A stretch of DNA of 52,552 nt. It comes from Microthrixaceae bacterium. Its GTDB lineage: Bacteria > Actinomycetota > Acidimicrobiia > Acidimicrobiales > Microtrichaceae. The DNA lies in assembly GCA_023958095.1 (NCBI GenBank), contig JAMLGJ010000013.1, forward strand, positions 50,244-102,795, given 5' to 3'. Numbering within the stretch: position 1 is the first letter of the stretch; the number at the start of each line of letters is the position of its first letter. This document shows, piece after piece, positions 16,145 to 26,200 of this stretch. Under the pieces are notes generated by a model that was not told where the DNA came from, searched no databases, and saw only the letters and a program-made list of their open reading frames with translations. A program made the position numbers and the translations under genes.

Positions 16145-18076
16145 GTGGCGGACCTGATCTGGCTGATACCTGCGCTGCCCGTTGCCGGGTTCGTGCTGCT
16201 GATGCTCCTCGGTCGCCGCATGGGTGAACCCGGCGCCGGTTGGGTCGCGACCCTGACCGTGGGCGGGTCGTTCGTGCTCTCCGTGGCGACCTTCTTCGAC
16301 CTGCTGTCGCTGCCCGCGGACGACCGGTCGTTCCACCAGGTGCTGTTCACGTGGCTGCCGGCGGGGAACTTCTCGGTCGACGTCGGCTTCCTGGCCGATC
16401 CGCTGTCGATCACGATGGCGTTGTTCGTCACCGGCATCGGCGCCCTGATCCACCTCTACTCGATCGGCTACATGGCCGGCGACGAGCACTTCTCGAAGTT
16501 CTTCGTCTACCTCAACCTGTTCGTGGGCTCGATGCTGCTGCTCGTGCTCGGCGACAACCTGCTGGTCACGTTCCTCGGCTGGGAGGGTGTGGGGCTCTGC
16601 TCGTACCTGCTCATCAGCTTCTGGTTCAGCGACCCCGCCAACGCCTCGGCCGGCAAGAAGGCCTTCGTGGCCAACCGCGTGGGCGACGTCGGCTTCCTGC
16701 TCGGCACGTTCCTGGTCTGGATGACCTTCGGCAGCATCAACTACCTCGACATCAACGAGGGCGTGCACGCGGGGATCGCCTCGGTGACCGCGATCGCGAT
16801 CGTGCTGCTGTTCTTCCTCGGGGCGACCGGCAAGTCGGCACAGATCCCGTTGTTCACCTGGCTGCCCGACGCGATGGCGGGACCGACGCCGGTGTCCGCC
16901 CTCATCCACGCGGCCACGATGGTCACCTCCGGGGTGTTCCTGCTCACCCGGCTCAACGCGGTGTTGCACGAGGCGGGCTGGGCCAACGACGTGATCGCCT
17001 GGGTCGGGCTCACCACCGCCCTCGTCGCGGCCCTCGCCGCGCTCGCCCAGAACGACATCAAGAAGGTGCTCGCGTACTCCACGGTGTCCCAGTTGGGCTA
17101 CATGTTCCTGGCGATCGGCTCGGGCGCCTTCGTGGCCGCGGTGTTCCACATGATCACCCACGCGTTCTTCAAGGCGCTGTTGTTCCTCGGTTCGGGCTCG
17201 GTGATCGTGGCCATGGGGCACGAGCAGGACATGCGCCTCTACGGAAGGTTGCGCAAGTACCTGCCGGTCACCTCCATCACGTTCATGGTCGGCTGGTTGG
17301 CGATCTCGGGCATCCCACCGTTCTCGGGCTTCTGGTCCAAGGACGAGATCCTCGGCGCCGCCTGGCAGAACGGCACCGTCGGCCAGATCCAGTGGGGCAT
17401 CGGCGTGTTCGTCGCCATCCTGACCGCGTTCTACATGACCCGGCTCGTGGTGCTCACGTTCTTCGGGGACCGCGAGAAGTGGCGTGACCAGTCCGCCTAC
17501 GACGAGGTGCCCGACCTGCACCACCGCCACCTCGACCCGAGCCATGAGCCCCACGAGCCGAGTTGGCTGATGCTCTTCCCGCTCGTGGTGCTCGCGGTCT
17601 TCGCCGCCCTCGACGGCGTGATCAACCTCCCGATCGCGAACCTCGAGTTCCTGGGCGAGTGGCTCGAACCGGTCATCGTCCACGAGCACGAGGCGCTGCC
17701 CGGTTCCACCGTGGCGATCCTCGCCACACTCGCGGCCATCGGTGCGGCCGGGGGAATCGCTGCGGCCTGGGCGATGTACCAGCACCACAAGGGCTCCAAG
17801 GAGCTGGTCGAACAGCCCGCCTTCCAGCACGCTCTCTACATCGACGACGCCTACACGGCGCTCGTGGGTGGCCCCGGTGAGGCCGCCGCATCCGGCCTGG
17901 CCACCTTCGACCGCGAGGTCATCGACGGGGCGGTCAACGGCGTCGGCTGGCTCGCACGGGCCACCGGGCGGATCGTGCGCACCTACCAGAACGGTTTCCT
18001 GCGCTCCTATGCGCTGGCCCTGGCAGGTGGGGCAGTGGTGCTTCTGTTGTTCGTCGTGATCAGGATGGGCGTGTGA
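16145..18076 (+). CDS. nuoL: NADH:quinone oxidoreductase subunit L (14-gene operon)
   Basis: NuoL is the distal antiporter-like proton-pumping subunit. The 643-residue protein has the Mrp-like core with LGWEGVGLCSYLLI (key Glu), ATGKSAQIPLFTWLPDAMAG (key Lys) and the following HAATMV motif. A C-terminal lateral-helix region ends in a final membrane segment. The GTG start at 16145 is one base after the nuoK stop. The loop after the second helix is of normal length, unlike in NuoL2 at 39614. Confidence 0.96.
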   Translation: MADLIWLIPALPVAGFVLLMLLGRRMGEPGAGWVATLTVGGSFVLSVATFFDLLSLPADDRSFHQVLFTWLPAGNFSVDVGFLADPLSITMALFVTGIGALIHLYSIGYMAGDEHFSKFFVYLNLFVGSMLLLVLGDNLLVTFLGWEGVGLCSYLLISFWFSDPANASAGKKAFVANRVGDVGFLLGTFLVWMTFGSINYLDINEGVHAGIASVTAIAIVLLFFLGATGKSAQIPLFTWLPDAMAGPTPVSALIHAATMVTSGVFLLTRLNAVLHEAGWANDVIAWVGLTTALVAALAALAQNDIKKVLAYSTVSQLGYMFLAIGSGAFVAAVFHMITHAFFKALLFLGSGSVIVAMGHEQDMRLYGRLRKYLPVTSITFMVGWLAISGIPPFSGFWSKDEILGAAWQNGTVGQIQWGIGVFVAILTAFYMTRLVVLTFFGDREKWRDQSAYDEVPDLHHRHLDPSHEPHEPSWLMLFPLVVLAVFAALDGVINLPIANLEFLGEWLEPVIVHEHEALPGSTVAILATLAAIGAAGGIAAAWAMYQHHKGSKELVEQPAFQHALYIDDAYTALVGGPGEAAASGLATFDREVIDGAVNGVGWLARATGRIVRTYQNGFLRSYALALAGGAVVLLLFVVIRMGV

Positions 18077-19614
18077 TGGGTGCAGTGATCCCGGTGATGA
18101 TCCTGCTCCCGGTGCTGGGGGTCGTGCTCATAGGGCTGACCCCTCGGAGCCGGTCGGAGCTCTTCAGGCCGATCGCCATACTCGCGTCGGCGGGCACGGC
18201 AGCGGTCGCCGGCTACATGTTCACCCAGTTCCGCACAGGGGACCCGGGCTACCAGTTCGTCTTCGACCGTTCCTGGATACCGGAGCTGGGTATCAACCTG
18301 ACCTTCGGCATCGACGGCATCTCGCTGATCCTGGTGCTGCTCAGCGCGTTCATCTTCCTCGTGGCGATCGTCGGTCCGATGCCGACGCACGACCCGAAGC
18401 CGTACTACGCCATGTTGTTGATCCTGCAGGCGGGATCGATCGGCGTGTTCACCACCACCGACCTGTTGGTGTTCTTCGTGTTCTTCGAGGTCGTGCTGGT
18501 GCCGCTGTACTTCCTGATCGGCATGTGGGGCCACGGACGGCGCACCTACGCGGCGACGAAGTTCTTCCTCTACACGATGTTCGGTTCCGCCACGATGCTG
18601 GTGGGCATCTTCGCCCTCGCCATCACCCAGGCGAACGCGAGCGGCGACCCGATCACCTTCAGCATCCCGGAGATCACCGAGAACCTCGCCATATCGACGA
18701 GCACCGGACGGTGGATCTTCGTGGCCCTGGGCCTCGCGTTCGCGGTGAAGGTGCCGCTGTTCCCGTTGCACACGTGGCTGCCCGACGCGCACACCGAGGC
18801 TCCCACCGCGGGCTCGATCGACCTGGCCGCGGTGCTGCTCAAGTTCGGCACCTACGGGTTCCTGCGCCTCGGCCTGCAGATGCTCCCCGAGGCCGCCGTG
18901 TGGGCCGCCCCGGTGATGATGACCCTCGGGGTCATCGGAATCACCTACGGGGCGATCGTGGCCGCCATGCAGCGCGACCTGAAGCGCATCATCGCGTTCT
19001 CCTCGGTGGCGCACCTCGGGTTCATCGTGCTGGGTGTGTTCTCGGTGACCACCGAGGGCCTGGACGGTTCACTGCTGGTGGTGCTCAACCACGGCATCAC
19101 CACCGGTGCGCTGTTCCTGTTGATCGGCATGATCTACGAGCGCCGCCACACCCGTGACATCTCGAAGCTCACCGGAATGCAGCGCTCCGCTCCGATCCTG
19201 GCCGCGTTCTTCACGATCTCGATGTTCGCCTCGATAGGCCTGCCGGGACTCAACGGGTTCCCCGGTGAGTTCCTGAGCCTGCTCGGTGCGTTCGCCGCAG
19301 CCCGCTGGTGGGCGGTGGCGGCGGTGACCGGGATCATCTTCGCCGCGGTCTACCTGCTGTGGGCCTACCAGCGGGTCTTCCACGGTCCCGCTGACGAGGC
19401 GACGCTGCGCATGCCGGACCTGAAGCCACGCGAGATCGGCTTGATGGTCCCGCTCGTGGCGCTGATGTTCTTCCTCGGGTTCTACCCGACCCCGCTCATC
19501 GACCGGATGGAGCCCTCGGTGCAGGCCGTGATCGACCACGTCGAGGAATCGGTTCCCGGTTTCGAGGCCCCGGTGCCACAGACCGCGGCCCATGAAGCAC
19601 AGGGAGGTCACTGA
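18076..19614 (+). CDS. nuoM: NADH:quinone oxidoreductase subunit M (14-gene operon)
   Basis: NuoM is the middle antiporter-like subunit (512 residues, about 14 helices). It shows FFEVVLVPLYFLIG with the conserved pumping Glu, KVPLFPLHTWLPDAHTEAP and the central Lys-bearing helices. The ATG at 18076 overlaps the nuoL stop; a GTG directly before it (18073) is the only nearby alternative and would add one residue. The C-terminal tail is polar and ends with GGH. Confidence 0.96.
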   Translation: MGAVIPVMILLPVLGVVLIGLTPRSRSELFRPIAILASAGTAAVAGYMFTQFRTGDPGYQFVFDRSWIPELGINLTFGIDGISLILVLLSAFIFLVAIVGPMPTHDPKPYYAMLLILQAGSIGVFTTTDLLVFFVFFEVVLVPLYFLIGMWGHGRRTYAATKFFLYTMFGSATMLVGIFALAITQANASGDPITFSIPEITENLAISTSTGRWIFVALGLAFAVKVPLFPLHTWLPDAHTEAPTAGSIDLAAVLLKFGTYGFLRLGLQMLPEAAVWAAPVMMTLGVIGITYGAIVAAMQRDLKRIIAFSSVAHLGFIVLGVFSVTTEGLDGSLLVVLNHGITTGALFLLIGMIYERRHTRDISKLTGMQRSAPILAAFFTISMFASIGLPGLNGFPGEFLSLLGAFAAARWWAVAAVTGIIFAAVYLLWAYQRVFHGPADEATLRMPDLKPREIGLMVPLVALMFFLGFYPTPLIDRMEPSVQAVIDHVEESVPGFEAPVPQTAAHEAQGGH

Positions 19615-21191
19615 TGCACCTCCAGGCTCCCGATCCGATGCCCGTGCTTCCTGAGCTGACCGCGGAGTCGGCGGCGGCCCTGACCACTCCCGAGATCGTG
19701 TGGTCGTCGATCGCCCCGGCCCTGATCCTCATCCTCGGTGGCATCCTGCTGTTGACCGTCGTGTCGCTGGTTCGCCGCACACTGCCGTCGTGGTTCCACG
19801 CGACCTGGACCGTCGTGGTGGCCTCCGGGGCGATCGCCGCGACGATCCCCCTGTGGAACCGGGTCCAGGACGAGGGGCCGTCCTCCGTGATGGCCGGAAC
19901 CGTCGGACTGGACGGCTTCTCGTTGTTCGCCACCGGTGTCATCGCGGCCTCGGTGCTGCTCGGGGCGCTCCTGCTCGAGGGCTACCTGCGTCGCGAGGAC
20001 ATGGTGGGTCCGGAGTGGTACGTGTTGATGCTCCTGTCGGCATCGGGAGGCGTCGTCATGGCCTCTGCGAACGACCTCATCGTTCTGTTCCTGGGACTGG
20101 AGATCCTCTCGGTATCGGTCTACGTGCTCGCCGCGATGCACATGCGCCGCGAGTCCTCCCAGGAGGCGGGCATCAAGTACTTCGTGATGGGGGCCTTCTC
20201 CTCGGCGTTCCTGCTCTACGGGATCGCCTTCACCTACGGCGCCACCGGCTCGACGAACCTTGCCGACATACAGACCTTCCTGGCCGACAACGTCCTGGTC
20301 GACGACGGCCTCTTGCTGGCCGGCCTGGCCCTGATGCTGGTCGGGTTCGGCTTCAAGGTCGCTGCGGTGCCTTTCCACATGTGGGCGCCGGACGTCTACC
20401 AGGGTTCCCCCACCCCGGTCACAGCGTTCATGGCCGCCGCGGTCAAGACGGCCGCATTCGCCGGCCTCTTGCGGGTGTTCGTGGCCGCGTTCGGACCGAC
20501 CTACCGCGACGAGTGGATCCCGATGGTCGCAGCACTCGCGGTGCTCAGCCTGCTGGTGGGTGCCGTGATGGCGATCATGCAGACCAACGTGAAGCGCATG
20601 CTGGCCTACTCGTCGATCAGCCACGCCGGGTTCATCCTGCTCGGCGTGAGCGCAGCGTCCGATGCCGGCGTGGCCGCAGCGCTGTTCTACCTGCTCGCCT
20701 ACACCTTCATGGTCGTGGGCACGTTCGGAGTCGCGACTCTGATCGGGCGCACCGGCGACGGGCGACACGACCTGGCTGACTACCGCGGCCTGTACCGGGA
20801 CCGGCCCGGGCTCGCCCTGGTGCTCACGGTCTTCCTGCTCGCCCAGGCTGGCATCCCGCTCACCGGCGGATTCCTCGCCAAGTTCTACGTCGTCGGCGCG
20901 GTGGTGGACCAGGGCCAGTACGCGCTGGCGGTCATAGCCATGGTCTCGGCGGTCATCGCGGCGTATCTGTACCTGAAGATCATCATCTCGATGTACTTCG
21001 CCGCTCCCGAGGGGGCCGCAGAGGTCCAAGCCGACGTGGACGAGTTCGCAGGACCTCCCGTGCGGATCCCAGCGGCTGCAGCTGTGGCCCTCGCCATCGC
21101 GCTGGTGGGCACCGTGGCGCTGGGCATCGTGCCCGGCCCCGCTACCGGCCTCACCAACGACGCCACCGCCGAGCTGACCTCCGGCGGATAG
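19614..21191 (+). CDS. nuoN: NADH:quinone oxidoreductase subunit N (14-gene operon)
   Basis: NuoN is the third antiporter-like subunit, 525 residues long. It has FLGLEILSVSVYVLAAMH (pumping Glu), the KYFVMGAFSSAFLLYG helix and AAVPFHMWAPDVYQGSPTPV. An extended N-terminal stretch of about 30 residues precedes the first helix. It is the last gene of the first operon; the 84 bases to the convergent gene at 21276 hold no obvious terminator with a T run. Confidence 0.96.
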   Translation: MHLQAPDPMPVLPELTAESAAALTTPEIVWSSIAPALILILGGILLLTVVSLVRRTLPSWFHATWTVVVASGAIAATIPLWNRVQDEGPSSVMAGTVGLDGFSLFATGVIAASVLLGALLLEGYLRREDMVGPEWYVLMLLSASGGVVMASANDLIVLFLGLEILSVSVYVLAAMHMRRESSQEAGIKYFVMGAFSSAFLLYGIAFTYGATGSTNLADIQTFLADNVLVDDGLLLAGLALMLVGFGFKVAAVPFHMWAPDVYQGSPTPVTAFMAAAVKTAAFAGLLRVFVAAFGPTYRDEWIPMVAALAVLSLLVGAVMAIMQTNVKRMLAYSSISHAGFILLGVSAASDAGVAAALFYLLAYTFMVVGTFGVATLIGRTGDGRHDLADYRGLYRDRPGLALVLTVFLLAQAGIPLTGGFLAKFYVVGAVVDQGQYALAVIAMVSAVIAAYLYLKIIISMYFAAPEGAAEVQADVDEFAGPPVRIPAAAAVALAIALVGTVALGIVPGPATGLTNDATAELTSGG

Positions 21192-21275
21192 CAGCCGCGG
21201 TCGACTCGGGGGTGAGCGGGCCGCGAGGTGGTTGACATCTCGGGAACTTGATCGGCCTCGGGCGGGTGTTCGGCG

Positions 21276-23177
21276 TCAAGCCGGTGGAACGGCGTACACG
21301 GTCCACTCACCGGAGGAGTACACGGCTTCGCCGTTGGCGGCCCACCAGGTGTCGTCCGCGCGGAACTCCGGGCTCCGTTCGATGGGACCGATCACCACGT
21401 TGTCGACCCCGTAGCGGCGGACCAGTGCGAGCGCGTCCGGACCCCCGCGCAGGATGGCCACCTCGTCCTCGGCGCGGCCCTCCCAGTTGGGAACGGCCAG
21501 GTCGAAGGTCCATCCTGGGTAGCCCGATACCACGGCGTGGCCCGACAACGAGGTGACCGGCTGGGTGTTGGTGGGTGCCACGGCCAACACCGCGTCGTGC
21601 GGCAACTCGTCGCGCACCCAGGTGGCGACCCGCAACCCATCCGCGGTGGTCCACGGGATGGGGCTCGCAACAGAGTCCGTGGCCCGGTAGAGATCCAGGG
21701 CCCCCGAGGCGCACAGGCTCATCATCGCCACCCCTGCCGCGATCCTCCCCACCCAGCCGTACTTCGCAAGGCGGAGCACCACCGCGCCGACCAGGAAGGC
21801 TCCGAGTAGCTGCCAGAACGCGAAGTACTTGGTGTTGTTCCACTCCCAGGGGTGGAACGCCACCAGGTTGGGCACCATCCAGAGCAACCAGGCGGGCGCG
21901 AACGCCCACAACAGGTCGCGCTTCGCGGTGCCCTTCCATGCGTACGCCACCACCAGCAGGATGATGAACGGTCCCGCGTTGCGGAACCAGAACCAGATCC
22001 ATCCGCCGATACCACCGTCGGCCATCCAGCCCACCAGCATCCGCACAGACGACTCGGGTGGTTGCAACCAGATCGCCACCGGAGCTCCCAGCACGACCAC
22101 CGGGACGAAGAAGCGCCACCACGGCAACTGCCGATCGAACAGTGCCCAGCATGCGACCAGACCGGCAACGATCAGGTAGGCGAAGCCGTTGGCGAGCGGT
22201 AGGAGGCCGACCAGGATCCCCGCTGCCAGCAGTGCCTGTGCGGACCGTTGCCGCCGGGCCTCTGTGACCAGTGTGAGCGCGCCCAGACCGAGTGGGAGCC
22301 CCAACAGGCCGTTGCGCTGGGCATACAGATAGGCGAGGGTTGGGTTGTCCATCCACAACCCGGCATCGGGATCCCAGGCATAGGTGCTTGGTAGGTGGAC
22401 CAGAGCGGACCAGCCCTGTGCCTGGACGTCTCCGAAGAGGTTGAGGAACCCGAGGCCACCTCCGGCTCCGAAGATCACCACACCCAGCAGTGCGGCACCC
22501 CGGCTGGCGGTGAGCCGGACCCCGCACAGGTACGCGATCGCCGGGAAGGCCAGGGCCAGGAACCCGCTGGTCACAGTTAACGCCGAGGGCAGTGACAAAC
22601 CCAACAGCGAGACCTGGGCCCCGAACACATCGGTGAGCAGGTGGTACCGAGCAGGTTCACCGGCGGCGATGGGGGATCCGGGCGGCACCGTTGCGCCGAC
22701 CGCGGTGATACCCGCGTAGGCGAGGTGTGCGGCACCGTCGGACCAGGTTGCGAGGTGACCGGCCTCGAGGTCACCCTCGGGAGTGGTCACCCACGCGAGC
22801 GACAGGATGCGCACGGTCAACGGCCACGCCACCGCGAGCAGACCGAGGAGGGGTCGCAGGCTCTCGCTGTCCCGCCAGGGGAGTCGTATCCGCCTGGCCA
22901 CATCCCGCACGTCGTCGTGCAGTGATGTCGCGCCACGGGCCCAGCCAGGCAGTGAGCACGCCATGGCAGCGAACAGAGCCAGAGCCAACGATTCGAGACC
23001 GAAACCGATCGCCACCGACACGCCCCAGCCCCACAGGCCGACCAGCAACGCTCCCAGGGGCACCCCCACCGCCACCCGCTCCTCGAATCCGAGGCAGATG
23101 CCGCTCAGGTAGGTGACGCCGATGCCGGCGGCGAGACATGGGGCGAAGACCAACAGGGCCACGACGACACTCGGCAT
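21276..23177 (-). CDS. Polytopic membrane protein, GT-C glycosyltransferase-like
   Basis: The 633-residue protein has about a dozen hydrophobic segments and a C-terminal soluble domain of about 130 residues (from roughly residue 505) ending in EWTVYAVPP. The pattern of many helices plus a C-terminal extracytoplasmic domain, and loop motifs such as RYHLLTDVFGAQ and HPWEWNNTKYFAFWQ, resemble membrane glycosyltransferases of the GT-C superfamily that use lipid-linked sugars. I cannot identify the exact family or a catalytic Asp/Glu with certainty. The ATG at 23177 lies nine bases after a TAGGCT box, back to back with the large gene at 23222, so the two may be controlled together. Confidence 0.75.
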   Translation of the reverse strand: MPSVVVALLVFAPCLAAGIGVTYLSGICLGFEERVAVGVPLGALLVGLWGWGVSVAIGFGLESLALALFAAMACSLPGWARGATSLHDDVRDVARRIRLPWRDSESLRPLLGLLAVAWPLTVRILSLAWVTTPEGDLEAGHLATWSDGAAHLAYAGITAVGATVPPGSPIAAGEPARYHLLTDVFGAQVSLLGLSLPSALTVTSGFLALAFPAIAYLCGVRLTASRGAALLGVVIFGAGGGLGFLNLFGDVQAQGWSALVHLPSTYAWDPDAGLWMDNPTLAYLYAQRNGLLGLPLGLGALTLVTEARRQRSAQALLAAGILVGLLPLANGFAYLIVAGLVACWALFDRQLPWWRFFVPVVVLGAPVAIWLQPPESSVRMLVGWMADGGIGGWIWFWFRNAGPFIILLVVAYAWKGTAKRDLLWAFAPAWLLWMVPNLVAFHPWEWNNTKYFAFWQLLGAFLVGAVVLRLAKYGWVGRIAAGVAMMSLCASGALDLYRATDSVASPIPWTTADGLRVATWVRDELPHDAVLAVAPTNTQPVTSLSGHAVVSGYPGWTFDLAVPNWEGRAEDEVAILRGGPDALALVRRYGVDNVVIGPIERSPEFRADDTWWAANGEAVYSSGEWTVYAVPPA

Positions 23178-23186
23178 GCGGTGGGG

Positions 23187-23213
23187 AGCCTACGTGGTGC
23201 GCGGACCTAGGCT
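23187..23213. promoter_or_regulatory. Divergent pair of -10 boxes for leaderless-type transcripts
   Basis: TAGGCT on the minus strand (23187-23192) lies 9 bases before the ATG at 23177. TAGGCT on the plus strand (23208-23213) lies 8 bases before the GTG at 23222. Neither gene has a Shine-Dalgarno sequence in that space, and no good -35 box is visible at 17 bases. The fit to TAnnnT and the matched spacing suggest two leaderless promoters in 44 bases. Confidence 0.5.
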
Positions 23214-23221
23214 GCTAGCCC

Positions 23222-26200
23222 GTGACGGGAGCTGAGCGGCCGGAGCCGGAACTCGAGAGGGCTCCCCCGGGAGAACCGTCGCGGCGGGCCGTGGCAGCGC
23301 TCCTGGCGGTGATCGTCGTGGTGGCCTGCGGTCTGCGGGTCACGAACCTCGACTGGGACCGTGGCTCACATCTCCACCCCGACGAGAGGTTCCTCACTCT
23401 CGTCAACGAGGAGATCTCCGCTCCAGATGGCCCGGCGGAGTACTTCGACACCGCCCGCTCGCCGCTCAACCCCGCCAACAACGACGAATGGTACGTCTAT
23501 GGCACCGCGCCGTTGTTCCTCACCAAGGCGGTGGGCACCTGGTTGCACGACGGGGCGGCCACGGGTGCCCAACCTGCCCGCGCGGTGGTCGTGGGCCTGG
23601 ACCGCATGGGGGTCGACCTCCTCGATCGCGACGGGGAGCCGACCTTCGACGGAGGCTACGACAGCGAACGGATCGGTCGGCTGCTCTCGGCGCTGATCGA
23701 CACCCTCACCGCCCTGGCGGTGTTCGAGTTGGCGCGCCTCGCCGGCGGGCGACGTGCCGGGCTGGCCGGTGCGCTCGTGTGGGCAACCTCGGTGTTGGCG
23801 ATACAGCACGCCCACTTCTTCGTGATGGAACCACTGCTGGTGCTGGCCACCGCCTCGGTGTTGGTGGCCGCCGCCCATGTGGCGCTCGGAAGAGGTCGGG
23901 TGGTCCTCGCCCTGGGTGCTGTGGCCGCCGGGGTCGCAGGGGCATCCAAGGTGAACGGGTTGCTCGTGGTAGCGGTCCTGGTGGCAGCAGTCATGTGGAA
24001 GCACTACGCGACCGTCGGAACCCAGCGCCCCACGCGACGCCGACGCGATGCGGCGATCGATGTCGCGATCGTGGCCGCCTTCGCCTTCGTCACCTTTCGC
24101 GTGCTGCAGCCCTATGCCTTCGACGGCCTGTTCTCCCTTGATGGCGGATGGCTGGAGGCCGTGCGTGAGCTCTCTGCGTTGCAGGGTGGCGGCGATTCAC
24201 CCATCAACGTGCAGTGGGCCGACCGCGTGCCGGTGATCGAACCACTGTGGCATCTCGTGCGGTTCGGCTTCGGTATCCCGGCCACCGTCCTGGTGGGCGC
24301 AGGGGTGGCGGGTCTGGTCCGCAACCGACGATGGACCGCGTGGAGGAACGAACCGGTGCGGGTGCTGCTGGTCGGTTGGGTGCTGCTGTGTGGGTTGATC
24401 GTGTTGCCGCGGTGGGTGACCACCATGCGCTACATGCTGCCTGCGTATCCGGCGCTCGCCGCGCTGGCTGGCATCGGCGCCGCGCGGTTGTTGCGCGAAC
24501 GGGGTTGGATCCGTTGGGTGGCACCGGCGCTGCTGGCGGCATGTGTGCTCTGGGCGCTCGCGTTCACCAACGGCGTGTACCTGCGCGAACACCCGCGGAT
24601 CACCGCAGCGGAATGGATGGTGCGCAACGCTCCGGATGGTTCGGTGCTCTCGGTCGACGAGTGGGACGACGGTCTGCCGTTCACGCCGGACGACGTCGCA
24701 GAGAAGGGGTTCACCTCGGTGGTGTTCACCCCGTTCGACACCGAGAGCCCCGACGATGTACGGCGCCTGGCGGCGGATCTAGACCGGGTCGACTACGTGG
24801 TGCAGTCCAGTGACCGGGTGACCGGTGTGATCGACCGTGTCCCGGCCCGGTACGCGCCGGTGCTGCGCTACCAGCGGGCGCTCGAGGACGGGTCACTCGG
24901 GTTCGAACCGGTCGCCACCTTCGCCACCGGGCCGTCGCTGTTCGGTGTCGGGATCGATGACACCGGTTCAGAAGAGGCGTTCCGGGTCTATGACCACCCC
25001 ACGGTGCGGATCTGGCACAAGTCAGCTGCGTTCTCCCTCGTAGATGCCCTGGAGGTCCTCCAACCCGACCGCGCAGCGGCGTCGGTGCACGTACCCCTGG
25101 ATGAAGCCGCGGCCAACGGGCTGATGTTGCGCAGGGGAGCGGCCACGGACCCGGGGGTGTCGACCGGGTCGACCTTCGATGAGGTGTTCTGGGACCGCCT
25201 GCCACTGGCACCCCTGTGGTGGCTCGCGTGGTGGGAGCTCACCGCCTTCGCGGCTCTCGGGTGGTCCGCCAGGTTGTTCCGGACGTTGCCGGACCGGGGC
25301 ATCGGGCTCGCCAAGGTCCTCGGACCGATGGCTGTGGTGATCCCTCTCTGGTCGGCGGTCGCCTGGGGAGCAGTGCGGTTCTCGGCCGTGACCGCAGCCG
25401 TGGCGACGCTGTCGGCGGTCGTGGTCGGCTGGGGCGTTCCGCGGTGGCGGCGGGAGGCACTCGCGTTGTTGTGCACCCATCGGCGCGCCGTTGTGACGGT
25501 GGAGGTGGTCACCCTGGTGGTGTTCGCGGCGGTGCTGGCGCTGCGAGCAGCGGTGCCCGATCTGTGGTTCCACCCCTCGGGTGGTGAGAAACCCTTCGAG
25601 ACGGCGTTCTTCACCTCCGTGGCGCGCACCTCCAAGCTGCCCCCTGGCGATCCGTGGTACTCGGGCGGGGCCATGAACTACTACTACGGCGGGTGGTTCT
25701 CCATGGCGGTGCCCACCCGGTTGTTGGGCATCCCGCCCGAGGTGGCGCTCAACCTGGCGATAGCGACTGCCGCCTCGCTCGTGGGTGCTGCATCGTTCTC
25801 GGTGGGTTCCGCACTGGGTGCACTGGGGAGGCGCGTCCGGGACGTACCCCGAACCGGCTTGTTGGCCGGGCTCCTGGCGGTGGGTTCTCTGTTGGTGCTG
25901 GGCAACCTCGACACGCTTCGACGGTTGCCCGACGGCATGGGCGAGTTCGACTGGTGGGCGGTATCGCGTCTCAACCCCTCCACCACCGACATCAACGAGT
26001 TCCCCGCCTGGTCGGTGCTCTTCGGTGATGCGCATCCACATCTGCTGGCCCTACCGGTGCTGATCGTCGTGGTCGCAGCGCTCGTGGCCTACGTGGCGAG
26101 ACCATGCGCCGCGTTGGCGGTGCTGGTGGGGGTCGGCCTGGCATGGGTGCGCATCGGTCACACCTGGGACCTCCCCGTGCTCACCGTTCTGACGGTTGCA

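Noticed and set aside
21232..21260. TTGACA box after nuoN as a promoter
   Set aside because: The hexamer 17 bases downstream is GCCTCG, not a -10 box, and no plus-strand gene follows before 23222.
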